This document shows positions 37,166-48,736 of a DNA stretch of 64,000 bases, one piece after another. The notes beneath the pieces are model-generated. The model searched no databases. It was not told the DNA's origin and saw only the letters and a list, made by a program, of their open reading frames with translations. This DNA is from Bryoerythrophyllum caledonicum (taxonomy: Eukaryota > Streptophyta > Bryopsida > Pottiales > Pottiaceae): assembly GCA_963971425.1 (NCBI GenBank), contig OZ020518.1, forward strand, positions 759,001-823,000, read 5' to 3'. The first letter of the stretch is position 1, and every line of letters starts with the position of its first letter. A program made the position numbers and the translations under genes.

Positions 37166-37545
37166 TGTTAAAAGAAGTAGAGAGATGGTTACACAAGCAA
37201 GTGAAAGATACATAAGGTAGTACAAACAATGCTTGGAGTGAGACGTTGCCTTCTTTCAAAGGCCTTTGCTTATACTACCACTTAGTGGCGTCTCATGCAT
37301 CTTACAATTGACTTCTCAAGCAACTTGCAAGTCCCTCTATGCCAACTCATGGCCACCCACTTGTCCTTGCTTATCCCAAACAAAAGATGTGGGTTGGTTC
37401 TACCTCTTTGACCTTGTGCCATACATGTACCTCTCAAGTTCCTTTCACATCTTCTTCTTTTCTCCCAATTTATTTTCCCCTCTAAATCTACTTCAATAAC
37501 TATTTACAATGTCGTAATAACTACAAGCAACTTTTAACTCCAACA
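37166..37545 (-). repeat. Copia LTR (5' LTR of the minus-strand element)
   Basis: Begins TGTTAAAAGAAGTAG and ends CTCCAACA. Direct copy of 32083-32467. Confidence 0.9.
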
Positions 37546-37950
37546 ATTACCTAGGTCTATGACGCGGTACTATGGGGAGGGAGTACATTGGGAAAGGAGA
37601 GAGAAAGACAAGGGCCCTACCAAAATTCAAAAGGTGTGGAATTCATTGAAACCGCCTTCTTTCTTGTGTTCAACTTCACCTAAAGCACTAACACCGTTCG
37701 GTACACTGCGGCCCATGGCGGGATGTGTTGTAGCAGATGTGAGGCCGGGCGGGTTGTTGCTACTCACATCCACACTATGTCCCCACCACTCTAGTGTGTC
37801 GGCCTTGCAACGCATTCCGACACACTTCCTTCTAGAGCCTACAATGGATTTAGTAACTCCTTGGTCAATGGTGGCTTGGCGTGCAAAAAATCTCACGACA
37901 TCGTCTTGTGGAATGGCCTCCCAATGTCATCCCATCACTCCTTGTTGTGG
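37546..37950 (-). repeat. Duplicated coding-like segment, copy R
   Basis: Starts attacctaggtc exactly at the LTR border and parallels 30617-30983. A small insertion (aggagagagaaagaca) and single-base differences distinguish the copies. Minus-strand reading stays open from 37896 to 37627 (KADTLEWWGHSVDVSSNNPPG). Confidence 0.6.
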
Positions 37951-38284
37951 ATAAACATTTTGCAGTGGGGAGATCCGTAGGCATCTTTTCATTGTTTGGC
38001 TTGTTCGAGTGCTTGTTGGAGTGAGTGGTGTCGTTGCTTTAAACGTGACTTACTAGAAATTATACCCTAGACTAGATCCACCACCATTGCAAAGGAGAAG
38101 GTTTATTGGACTAATGTTATGGCTTGGTTAAAGCAAGGTTGGAGCCCTTTTTTATCTGGGTTTTCATCAAAGATACATGAAGAAACACCTACAGTAGGAA
38201 TGAAGGTCAATATGAAATAGATAATATGATATCAGCATTAAAAATTATTATGTTGTATTAAGATCATTTGAAGTTATATAAAAC

Positions 38285-39216
38285 TTACCCCTAAAGACCC
38301 AAGAGTCCCTCGAGGGACTCTTGAAGGTTTGGGCAGGTTCCTATGGCATCAATTCAAAACATTCATCTTTGAAGTTTCTATTGTGAATGGAAATTACTAA
38401 AAGCTTTGTGTGAGTACAATTTTTTTCCGAATCCAACATTCAATGAAAAAGTTATAGGGTTTTGAATTTCAAATGGCGAGAGCGGGCACTTCGAGCAAGT
38501 CCAAAAACTTTTGCTATGACACCTATCAAATGTGATATTTTTAATATTAGCAAGTAATATTATTTTTTTGTATCGTCAAAAAACATTTCTTGCCTTTAGT
38601 GAAAAAAATAGCACATTAACCCAAGTCAAACATTTTCATACATTGTCACATTTTGTCGGGCAAGGTACCAAAAAAACTTCGTCTTTTCTGCATAAAACTT
38701 AGAAATCTTTGTATTTTATCAACTATATTTTTTCTACTACAAGATGTGGTATAAACCTTCTTATTGACCATTTGGATTCTCACTCTTAATCATATATCCT
38801 CCACAAAAAATTAAAAACGTAAATTGGCAGTTTTTGAACCTCCACTCCTTGCACAACTGCCTTGAATATGCTACACCCCTTCTCGACTTCTAAAAATTGG
38901 TGTACAAGGTAATAACATCAATATTAACATGATGGTAACGTTTTTAAACCTTGTGTAATGCACAAACATGACACCAAGTGAAGTCAAAGTCTGCTGATCC
39001 ACTCAACGCAAGGAAGAAAATGAACCGTATTCTCTACTACAAATACTATTATCTTCAATCCGTGGAGTCAAAGTTTATGAAATTTTGTGAGGACATTACT
39101 AAACTAGTACTCATTGAGATCCTATGGTTAGATGTAGAAATAATAGTTTTAATTCCCTCCTTACTCATTGCACTAGAACAAGCAGTTGTGAAGTGTCTTC
39201 GGCCTTTCGGGGTTAA
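38285..39216. mobile_element. TTAA-flanked piggyBac-like element, copy 3
   Basis: The left end TTACCCCTAAAGACCC has lost one A of TTAA. The right end GGCCTTTCGGGGTTAA finishes at 39216. The interior closely follows the copy at 44465-45390 in the same orientation (aagtcaaacattttca, cttttctRcataaaac, aacctccactccttgcacaa). Confidence 0.65.
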
Positions 39217-39236
39217 ATACATGTACTAATTTACTT

Positions 39237-39530
39237 TCATGCAATAACTTCATCAGAATCATACGCAACTAATGTAAAACGTTGCAAATTCAATATTGAA
39301 TCAACATCGACATTGAACGAGACGCGGATTCTGGGCCCGAATTCGTGGCGCGATTGGCATGTTGGGAGGAATTGCGGCGTGCATGCGGGTGGGAAAATCA
39401 AAGGTAATGTGCGCGTGATTGTGGCTGTGTCACGTGATTCAGCAGCAACTTGCTCCAGAGTCCTGTGCATCTGGTCCAAAGCGACGCTTTCGCCGTGACC
39501 GTATCGATCGCCTTCCTCAACGTCGTCCAA
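39237..39530 (-). other. GC-rich open stretch, possible exon
   Basis: The minus strand reads without a stop (DDVEEGDRYGHGESVALDQM, then TLEQVAAESRDTA) in a locally GC-rich patch. No ATG opens it. An AG acceptor lies just upstream (gcaacag, about 39551). It may be an orphan exon or gene fragment. No family recognised. Confidence 0.25.
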
Positions 39531-39803
39531 GATTCTGGACCATGTCTGTTGCCTGATCCAATTTTGAAACTACTGTAGTTGTGTATTTCCTGGAGAGATG
39601 GAGTGAATCTAGTTGTGCGGCAGAATTTCATTCCATGTGTGTCACCAACAACAGAAGAAGAGGCTGAAAGTAAGCAAAACTCAACATCACTACTCTGAAT
39701 TTGATGTTTTGTGATTGGTACTTTATGATGTGAAAGTGCTATAACTTCTTACTTTTGATGAAGATTTTGACTAAAAGTTCAACTTTCTATACTACTTAAA
39801 GAG

Positions 39804-40084
39804 CGATTTGACAAGACATCCCCCATGCTTGGACTTACTGGGTGGGGGATGAGGTGGTGGGGTCAAAACCTGGCCCCTATTTTGTTTTTGAATGGGGCCC
39901 TAAATTTAGCCAGAGGGGGACCCGTAGACTAAATTGAGGCCGTTGGCCCCAATTTTGTTTTAAAAAAGGCCAAAAAAAGCCTATGACCCCCCCAAAATGG
40001 GAGGGCCAAAAAAATGAGCCCATGCAATTAAGACGGGGGCCCACCTCGGGTAAGTCCGAGCGTGGGGGACGTCCTGTCCGCGCC
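39804..40084 (+). mobile_element. Mutator-type MITE, 281 bp, copy 1
   Basis: The termini CGATTTGACAAGACATCCCC and, reverse-complemented, GGCGCGGACAGGACGTCCCC pair over about 35 bp. The 9-bp sequence CTTAAAGAG is duplicated on both sides (39795-39803 and 40085-40093). A 9-bp duplication fits the Mutator superfamily. The interior is G/C-homopolymer rich and non-coding. An inverted second copy is at 47042-47320. Confidence 0.85.
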
Positions 40085-40093
40085 CTTAAAGAG

Positions 40094-42430
40094 GATGATG
40101 ATCATCATCATGGTTGGTAAAATTATTCATCAAGAGTAAAAACTTATAGCATTTGAATTAGGTTTGGACATGTGAATGTGAATCAAATGGAAATGTAAAG
40201 TAGTTTTGGTAGTTAGGATATGAAAAGGCATAATTGTATAACTACCTAGGACTATAAGTTAAAGAATGAAGGAGAGAGGAAATACTACATACTTAGTTTT
40301 GAGCGATTATATTTTACAGTGTTAATCATCATCTTAGCTTGAATCTACTTGATCATACTTTGTTGTCGAATATAAAGCTTCATTATTATATAGTGATAGC
40401 AGTTATATTGTGATACATCAACTTGATTACTATATGTACAATATCAAATCAATGTGTGATCAACTGGATATGAGTCGAATCGCTAGATGAGTTTGTTTTC
40501 AATTGTGACATATCAACTAGATTCACTGATGCATACACCCTGATTACAATATCAAATAGTAGTCAGAGTTGTTCTAGGATGGTACGTTGAGTCACAGTTG
40601 GGAATGTTAGTTGGAAACCGTGGTTGTAGTATCAATTGGATAAGGGAAAGATCAAGTTGATTAGTTGATTCCAAAAGAGGTCTGAGGTTGAATGAGAGTT
40701 ACAACCGTGACTATCCAATGGATTAGAGAAGTTAATTGTAGAGAAGACGATCATATGATAGCTATGACATGAATTTCTATCAATTGAATTTAACATGTGT
40801 GTTGCCAAGAGTGAGGTTAACATACAATATTCAAATTATAGATAGGAAATACATAGTCAAAAGGAAATGTAAATGATTAATTGAATTTTGTTGTATTGGA
40901 TATGTGTTTGGCCAACTATATCTATTAGATGATTTACTGAATGGTTTGATATGTGAAAACAATAATCTAATCAAGGGTACTCTATTTGATATGAGGTGTG
41001 CGCAGCCTTCATTAAATAGAACACTGTAACTATGATTGGAATTTATTAAGTCTTTGCATTTAGGAAGATCAGGAATGTAAGTTGCTCATGGGAGTATGAA
41101 TCGTAATCAATGCATTTTACATACGCAAAGTGTTCTCAATTGGAGATTGAGATCAGATTACAAGAAGTAATGATGGAGTAAAGAATTAACGGGAGAATTG
41201 CATGAGCTAAGTATCGAAATCCTTATTTCAATTCTGCAACACAGCATGATACAGTTTGTAATATAGAATAAAGTAAATGAATTTGCAATTGTGTGACTAT
41301 CAATTTGATCACGGATACATCAACTGGACACTAAAGGTACTATCAAATTGATTGGACTAAGGGTGCTCCCTAGTTGATAATTTATTTATTTTTTAAAATA
41401 CCTTGGTATAATTCAATAATAAATACAATTACTACCTTCATGTGACCTTAAGCTATTTATACACTAAACAAAAAGATCCATTCCCAATAAGAAGTTTTTA
41501 GAGTTGAATTGCGTGGGGTGTTTTGATTGATTTAATTGACGATAGAATTTTTCTATACTACAAATACCCGTTGGTAGCCTCATACCATTGTGCATTGATC
41601 CTTTTCCCCTACATACTTACAGCTACATATATTGGACTGTGCTTTCATGCTTGATTTCTTGTCAAGGGATGTAACCATCAATCTTTTGAGGATCATTCAT
41701 CTTTAACTTACATGTGCATGTAATTCATAAATTTTAGCATTTTTATATAATCAGAGGATGATTCTTGAAGTGGTTGTTTCTAATTGTAGTTTTGGTGGTT
41801 AAAGGAGATAACATCAAAGTTATATACATAAAGTTTACAAAATCTTTGACTTTTTATCTCTAAAAAGATAGTGATCTACATTCTAAATACGTATGATCAT
41901 GGATTTTACTACAGATGTGGAGAATCTTGAAGAAGATTATTATTTGAAATTTAAATTCATTTTTAGAATTTAATGGCCAAAATGATGGCAATGGCAATTA
42001 AAGGCTAATTGTACGAATTTTCAAACAAATTTGTAGAAGAATAAATTAGAATATGGAGAAGAAAATGAGTATATGAGTGCAATAGAAATTTTTTGAAGTG
42101 TCTTGAACCATTGTACCTTTCCACATTTTGTTTCACCCTTTAGAGTTAGTTAAACCTTTATTTGAAATGATCCTAAGTAGACAATGAATTTTAGAACAAA
42201 TAAATCTTATCCATAATATGCCACCAATTAAATGTTGGAGCTTTATTGAACAATTTAATGTTACAACTCATTTATGTTTTAGATAAATGAAAGAGGTTTG
42301 AAAAATGCTCAATTCTTTTCACCAAGTTTGGATTTGATTTATACCTTTTTATCTATGAGTCTTCTAAGAGAATTATTTATTTGACACTAAAAATTATATT
42401 TCATTTACTAAAGAGTATTTTAGCTGCTAT
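40094..42430. other. AT-rich intergenic region, no gene seen
   Basis: No credible ORF. Between 40320 and 41370 phrases like atcaactggat, atcaattggat and tatcaaattgattgg recur irregularly in both orientations, suggesting an old degenerate repeat. Confidence 0.4.
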
Positions 42431-42440
42431 CCACATCAAG

Positions 42441-42521
42441 TTATAGAATATAAAGGTAATATTGTTGTCAAATTAAATAAAGGCAATTATAGAATATAAA
42501 GGTAATATTGTTGTCAAATTA
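42441..42521. repeat. 46-bp tandem duplication
   Basis: ttatagaatataaaggtaat..gtcaaatta occurs at 42441 and again at 42487. Confidence 0.9.
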
Positions 42522-42539
42522 GACTATGTGGCTTGTGTT

Positions 42540-43003
42540 GAAACAACAAGTTGCAAAGATTGTAATTAGGTGTTTAATAATTTGAGATTCAAGAATGCCT
42601 AACTAGACCTTTGTGAATGGTGTCAAAAGAACAACTTATCAAGACAACTTATTAAGACTACAACTACATCTTAGATTTAGTCGTCAATGGCTCTAGACTG
42701 ACCATTTAGACCCTAAGTTGTGATTTGCATCAAATCAACAAGGTAAAAAGACACAACAATTTCTTAATTTTTTCTAGAGTAGCTTTTTAGGCACCATTCT
42801 TTTCATTTTTTTTGCTGAGTCAATGTTGAATTCAAATAAAAGTCAAAAAGATCTTGTTGGACCCCGTGACTTGCATCAAATCAAACAAGTTGTTAAGAGC
42901 ATGATTGAGGCTTGACATTGATCTACATGTGACTCTCCAGACACCATCATTGTAGGCTTGACATTGATCTACATGTGACTCTCTAGACACCATCATTGTA
43001 CTT
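42540..43003. repeat. Dispersed repeat, inverted relative to 12510-12950, with a 46-bp tandem duplication
   Basis: Shares tctacatgtgactctccaga and neighbouring sequence with the complement of 12510-12950. Within it, aggcttgacattgatctaca..catcattgt is duplicated in tandem at 42908 and 42954. Confidence 0.6.
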
Positions 43004-43017
43004 TTTTTTTTGCTGAG

Positions 43018-43448
43018 TCTATTGTAAATGCTCAGATAGTCCTTTAGATTAGCGTCAATTGTAAATGCTCATACAGTCTTTTAGATTAGAGTCAGTCCTC
43101 AGTCCTTTAGATTAGCGTCAGTCCTCAGTCCTTTAGATTAGCGCCAGTCCTGAGTCCTCAGTCCTTTGGATTAGCGTCAATCCTTAGTCCTTTAGATTAG
43201 CGCCAGTCCTCAGTCCTTTAGATTAGCGTCAATTGTAAATGCTCAGACAGTCCTTTAGGTTAGTGTCAGTCCTTAGTCCTTTAGATTAGCGTCAGTCCTC
43301 AGTCCTTTAGATTAGCGTCAGTCCTCAGTCCTTTAGATTAGTGTCAATTGTAAATGCTCAGACAGTCCTTTAGGTTAGCGTCAGTCCTCAGTCCTTTAGA
43401 TTAGCGTCAATTGTAAATGCTGAGAGACTCCTCCAGGTTAGCGTCAGA
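43018..43448. repeat. Minisatellite with two interleaved unit types
   Basis: About 430 bp built from CAGTCCTTTAGATTAGCGT followed by either CAGTCCT or CAATTGTAAATGCTCAGA. At least a dozen units give a simple higher-order alternation. Non-coding. Confidence 0.95.
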
Positions 43449-44464
43449 AGAGAAAATTTCAAAGAGCATGACTCAGTCCTAAGCTCGATCTACAGAGGGC
43501 ACTTCTGTCAGTCACCATCACCATTATTGTTCTGATGTACTATGTATTAACCATTGTTCCAAAAAGTAAAAATTGACGACCATGGTTTTGGTAGAACCTT
43601 TAAATCCAATACTTTCCAATAAAGTAGATATAGTTGTATGTAAAAAGACAATATTATTTGATTTATGATGTTTTTTACATTTTTTGAACATAAATATCCT
43701 TCGCTCCAACTTGATTTAAATCACAACTGGCAATATATACAATAAATCAAACTTTAGTGTTTTGTTAATTTTATATATTTCATTTCCTACCTCAATTTGA
43801 TTAAGTTACTCACATGTATCACTTGGTCAGAGAGGTATCCAAAAAGTGATTGAGAGTCATGTTGTAAGTTTAATTTAGGCATTGATGGAGTTCATTTGTC
43901 TAGTAATACTTGATTTCACATTATTCATAACACCTTCTACATCTACAATAGCTCTACCAACATTGTATATCAAAATTTATGGGGTACTTGGAACTTATGA
44001 CCAATTTCCAAATTCTTGTAGCCTAATTCTTAACATTCAATTTTATACATTCATGAAGACCTAAGAGGCATTTCAAGCCAAACATTTGAAATTATATGTT
44101 TGATCAAAAATTCTATTCTTGGTCAAATGTGAAAAACTCTAAACCTATTTAACTCCGTAAGGACAATTTGTATCGACGTAGTACAAATCAAGTTTGGGCA
44201 AATTCTTAAGAATCTAATTTTGAAGATTAGTTTTTAAAAAGATTACCAAGAACAAGAATACGATTTTTTTGAGCGGGAATATTATTTTCTTTTTAGAACT
44301 TGTGGGAAAAAAATCATGGTGCTTCAAACATCAGAAACTTGAATATAGGGCAGCTTGGCAGAGTATTGTAGAGGTGAACAACACAATATTTTGAGGCAGG
44401 CAACAGTTTAGAAAAGTTCCTACCAACCTCCATTGATTTAGAAATCAATGATATTATTTTCTTT
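43449..44464. other. Intergenic, no gene seen
   Basis: AT-rich, no ORF of note and no recognisable repeat. Confidence 0.4.
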
Positions 44465-45390
44465 TTAACCCCTAAAGGACCAAACGTCCCCCCGGGGTCA
44501 TTTTGGATTTTGGGCATGTACCTACAATTCGAAAAAAAATCCCTTTTAATTGATTTTTTTTCAAGATAGGATCTGATAAGAGCTCCATGGGAATATTTTT
44601 TTAATTTTTTTTGGATTTGTGGTTTGAAAGTTAGTACCACTTAAAGCCAAAAGTGGGACTTCGGGCACCTCCAATAATTTTGACAAAAGTTTCTATTGAC
44701 ATTGAGATTTTTCACACATATAAAGAATATTTCCTTATTTAGAAATTTTCAAAAAAAAATCTTGTCTTTAGTGTAAAAAGGCATTTTATTCCAAGTCAAA
44801 CATTTTCACACATTGTCGGGTAACGGGGGAAAAAACTTCATCTTTTCTACATAAAACCTAGAGATCTTCATATTTTCACTTTTTTTTTTCAACAACAATA
44901 TATGGTGAAAACCTTCTATTGACCGTTTGGATTATCATTTGAATACATACGTAGTTCACAAAAAAATAAAACATGAAATGGCAATTTTCGAACCTCCACT
45001 CCTTGCACACTTGTTTTGAATATGCTACACCCCTTTTTTACCTCTAAAAACTGGTGTGTTGGGAAATAGCATCATGCTGAAGACAATGGTAAAAGATTTA
45101 GACCTTGTACAATGCAAAAATTTGATACAAAATGAAGTCAAAGTCAGCTGATCTACTCAACGCAGGGATGAAAATGAACCATTGTTTTGACTTCAAACAC
45201 TAAAATCTATCAATCTGTGCGGTGGATTGCAACCAAAATTTGATGGCATGTTTATATGAAAGTCTGTTTTAAGATCTTACGGTTGAAAATCCAAAATTCA
45301 CTTTAAAATGTGATTTTCATGTCTGTTTTTGACAGTGGCAGTTTTGGACTGGTTTTAGAGCGAAATAGGACGTGGTCCTTTAGGGGTTAA
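44465..45390. mobile_element. TTAA-flanked piggyBac-like element, copy 4 (best preserved)
   Basis: TTAACCCCTAAAGGACC at the left and GGTCCTTTAGGGGTTAA at the right are exact reverse complements over 17 bp. 926 bp, AT-rich, no ORF. Confidence 0.75.
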
Positions 45391-45912
45391 ATAAGTGTTT
45401 TCCCTCTCATTGAGGAAAGCATGATAATATCAACTACCGTTTGGATTTTAGATCCACAAGTATTTATTTATTTTTAAATATAAAAACTTTGCTAAGGAAA
45501 TGCCCGCACTCTATACCCCTAATCATTGCAAGACCTTTCTCCTTATCCTAAACCCCTAAATTACTTGTGCATTTTAGCGTGCAATGACCTAACATAATTT
45601 AGAACATAGTTCCATAAAACTTATGCAATGTGTAGTGGAAAAATATGCTATTATCTTGAGTCAAAGTACATTGACCATGTGCACGCAGGGAAGGAAAAAA
45701 CTATATTGTACCCTTCAAAAGCAAGTATCTTACAATTTGCATGGTCAAAGTTTACAAAACATCTTAAGCATCTTCTTATAGTACTAAACTTTGATATCCT
45801 ACAATTGAAAATATTAAAAAGTTGTTTAGATTAGTCTAACAATATCTCATTTTGAAAGAGGCACTTTTGGGGTGGTTTTGGTGAAACATAGCCACCGTCC
45901 TTGAAGGGTTAA
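45391..45912. mobile_element. Left-truncated TTAA element, copy 5
   Basis: Ends GTCCTTGAAGGGTTAA at 45912 and is alignable to the right half of copy 4, including the taccgtttggatt and cccgcactctatacccc landmarks. The left terminus is missing. Confidence 0.5.
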
Positions 45913-47041
45913 GTTTCATTACTTATTCTTCGGAGCTTTAAAATGACGAAAACCAGTCCATATTGAGTGAGAAACAGACAGAAATAACCAGAAATTTCTC
46001 ATGCATATATCGTATGTTCGCATGATAAATTGATGGATGAGGCTGGATTCTGAATCATGTAACGTATCATACCCAGCATGGGTGATAAGCATGCGTGAAG
46101 AGAAGCAGCTAGCAAGAGGCTGATTACAACAAAATTTGCGTCGTGAATCATTGCGATGCTAATGCAATCCTAAAACAATGAAGCTGCCATCTCCAAAAAG
46201 GGATCGCCCCCATCACTTTGAACCCACATTACAAGCTGGGCTTCACTCTTAAAAAAAGGGAAGAATGATTCCTCGCATGAAAAAATTGAATTTGGATGAT
46301 TCTAGGGCGGGAGAAAGGTGCTGTGCTCTTGTGTGAATCTCAGAAAATGGAAGGGGACCCAGTGAATAATCTTTATTTGGAAAGCACTGGAGGTTGTTTC
46401 AAGATGATAATGTGAGCCTTGAGTCTAGGTTCATTCTGGTTTATCATGGGATGTTGTTGTGTGGCATAATTTGAGGCTTTCCAGGAAAGATTTCTATTCT
46501 GCTCATTCATGCATGTCAAGTCTTGACATGGTGGAACAAAACTGGTACTTTACTCACGCAATCTCATGTAGGGACCATGGTTCATCTTTCTGAGTATTAT
46601 GTTTGTTGGAATAATTAGATTGTTTAAGTGTTTTAGGCTTATTATTGTTCTGCAAAAATTGGAAGTGTTACCCAACAAATCTATATTTCAACAGGCTTTA
46701 CATGGAGGTAATGGTATCAGAACTCCATAACATAGTTATCAGCAAATAGTTCTGAGAAATCGCGAACAAAAAGTACGAATTGAATATAATTTATGATATT
46801 TTGATGTTTCTGAGTGAGAGTAATGTGTTGAGGAAGATGGACTACCTTTTGATGTAAATTTTGTACTTAGTTTGTTGACAAGTCTATTTTGGAAGGTAGT
46901 GAAGACGTCTGTTGTACTTGAGTCTTTGGGTAAGAGGGAATGCTTTTTGAGATTGAATTAGATTATTTTTTGGTGTTTTGGGCATTAATAGAGTTTTCCT
47001 GAAAGTCACCAAAATACACTTGATAGCCCCCCAGTTCTTAG
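45913..47041. other. Intergenic, no gene seen
   Basis: No supported coding sequence. The last 60 bp belong to dispersed repeat copy B, which is split by the MITE that follows. Confidence 0.4.
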
Positions 47042-47320
47042 GGCGCGGACAGGACATCCCCACGCTCGGACTTACTCGAGGTGGGCCCCTGTCTTAATTG
47101 CATGCGCTCATTTTTCTGGCCCTCCCATTTTGGGGGGGTCAGAGGCTTTTTTTGGCTTTTTTTAAAACAAAATTGGGACCTACGGCCCCAATCTAGTCTA
47201 CAGATCCCCCTAGACTAAATTTAGGTCGTCATTCAAAAACAAAATAGGGGCCAAGTTTTGGCCCCACCACCTCGTCCCCCACCCAGTAAGTCTGAGAGTG
47301 GGGGATGTCCTGTCAAATCG
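47042..47320 (-). mobile_element. Mutator-type MITE, 279 bp, copy 2 (inverted)
   Basis: Reverse-complement copy of 39804-40084 along its whole length, with scattered substitutions. The 9-bp sequence AGTTCTTAG is duplicated at 47033-47041 and 47321-47329. Confidence 0.85.
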
Positions 47321-47332
47321 AGTTCTTAGGCC

Positions 47333-47520
47333 CAGTTCTTAGGGTCTTCTGTTAGTAACTCGGATTACATGCACATGGTGATTTGGTTTGGGAAAGGTGT
47401 GGGGGAACATTGGTCATCTCTTTGAGAACTTAGGGTACTATGGAGTAGCTTTAACTTGCATGGGGTAGGGCCCAAGAGCATTGATTGCCAAACATTTCAT
47501 TGGAGCAGAAAAGAAGGAAA
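47333..47520. repeat. Dispersed repeat, copy B
   Basis: Second copy of the 5770-5975 repeat, interrupted on its left by the MITE at 47042-47320. Confidence 0.6.
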
Positions 47521-48318
47521 AAAAGGGCTATGAACTTCCTCATGCTCTCTTTCTTTTTGTTTTTAAATCTCATACAGTCTGGCACCATATTCCTCCTGTC
47601 TCGCTTCTTCAGGAAGCAAATTCTAATATCACAAGAACTTGCTTCACTTGAATGTTCATGGTTTTCTTTCAAATGTATGGTTCTGAATCTTGATCCATAA
47701 TTGATATAATATCCACGATGTAATTGTAAACAAATCTCAAAATCCAAAGAGGTATGTCGTGTATTTTTGTGAAAAATATATTGTATTTAATAAAAATCCA
47801 GATTTTTGTGTGTTCTCATTTTTTTTAGTATGTTTATGTAAGATGTCAATTCACAAAGTCTATTGATGCAGTACAAGTTACTTGGAATATTTTTGCACCC
47901 TATTTGGAAAAGTCATAATACTTCAACTCCTCATTGATAACTTGTGCAGTGTTAGAAGGACTTTGAAGGAGGCCGACGTGAATAGAGTGTCCATTTGTTT
48001 CATATCTAAGTCTATATCCACACGAGTTGTACAATATATTGAGTTTTTTTGCTGAAAAGATCCAATTTGGGATTAATAACGGAAACCGAGAAATGCAACG
48101 AGGCATTAGGCCACAAAGAAACCCAGAACTAGGCCCCATAAGCAAGAGCAAACAAGTTGAATGCCAAGGCCAAATGCCAACAAGTTGACGCATCTTGGGA
48201 ACACGCTTCCAAACTCTTGCACTTGTAGGGCCATGAAAGAAAGAGTGTTTTGGGGATTCTTGGGCACCACCAATACTAAGCTATTTGCTATATGAGTAAA
48301 GATTGCATTAGTAACTTA
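47521..48318. other. Intergenic, no gene seen
   Basis: Only short unconvincing open stretches. No repeat recognised. Confidence 0.4.
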
Positions 48319-48330
48319 TAAATTACATCT
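48319..48330. repeat. LINE target-site duplication, left copy
   Basis: TAAATTACATCT, identical to 61069-61080. A 12-base exact match at these two places by chance is very unlikely. Confidence 0.85.
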
Positions 48331-48736
48331 GAGGAGACGAGAATGCTTAGAGAGTAGCTCCGCAAAACCTGGTGAGGAGGGGTTCTAGGTGTTAGGCGCA
48401 AAAACGAAGCACAAGGCAATGAGAGATGCTGGGCCTCATTGCAAATCCCGTTGTGTACCTCATTTTTGTTGCTAGAAGTTGTTTCTAAGATGTGAAGAGT
48501 GTTGGCAGGGATTGCAAGATCTTGATTTGCTGTCATAAGTTTATGAGGGCTGCAAAGGATCTAGCACTAGAATGGGAGAGTAGATCTGAAGTGGGGCTCT
48601 GTGTTGGCCTAGATCTAGCTCTAGATCCTGCACTACCCACATCAAACATGAACAAGTAGATCTAGATCTGGATACCATGTCACAGCTAGAAACACCACAC
48701 CTAGCACCTCCTCAACCAGAACACTAGCACATTCAC

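Larger units (their letters stand above)
32083..37545 (-). mobile_element. Ty1/copia LTR retrotransposon, 5.5 kb, inactive
   Basis: Two direct LTRs (32083-32467 and 37166-37545) flank a minus-strand gag-pol in copia order: gag, protease, integrase, reverse transcriptase, RNase H. The left LTR is 385 bp and the right one 380 bp, with moderate divergence, so the insertion is not recent. The likely target duplication is ATTAA (left, now split by the TTAA element) against ATTAC (right), 4 of 5 bases. Multiple stops and frameshifts make it non-autonomous. No tRNA-complementary primer site could be recognised inside the right LTR. Confidence 0.9.

Noticed and set aside
43018..43448. CRISPR-like spaced repeats
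   Set aside because: Units are contiguous with no unique spacers, and the genome is eukaryotic; this is a minisatellite.
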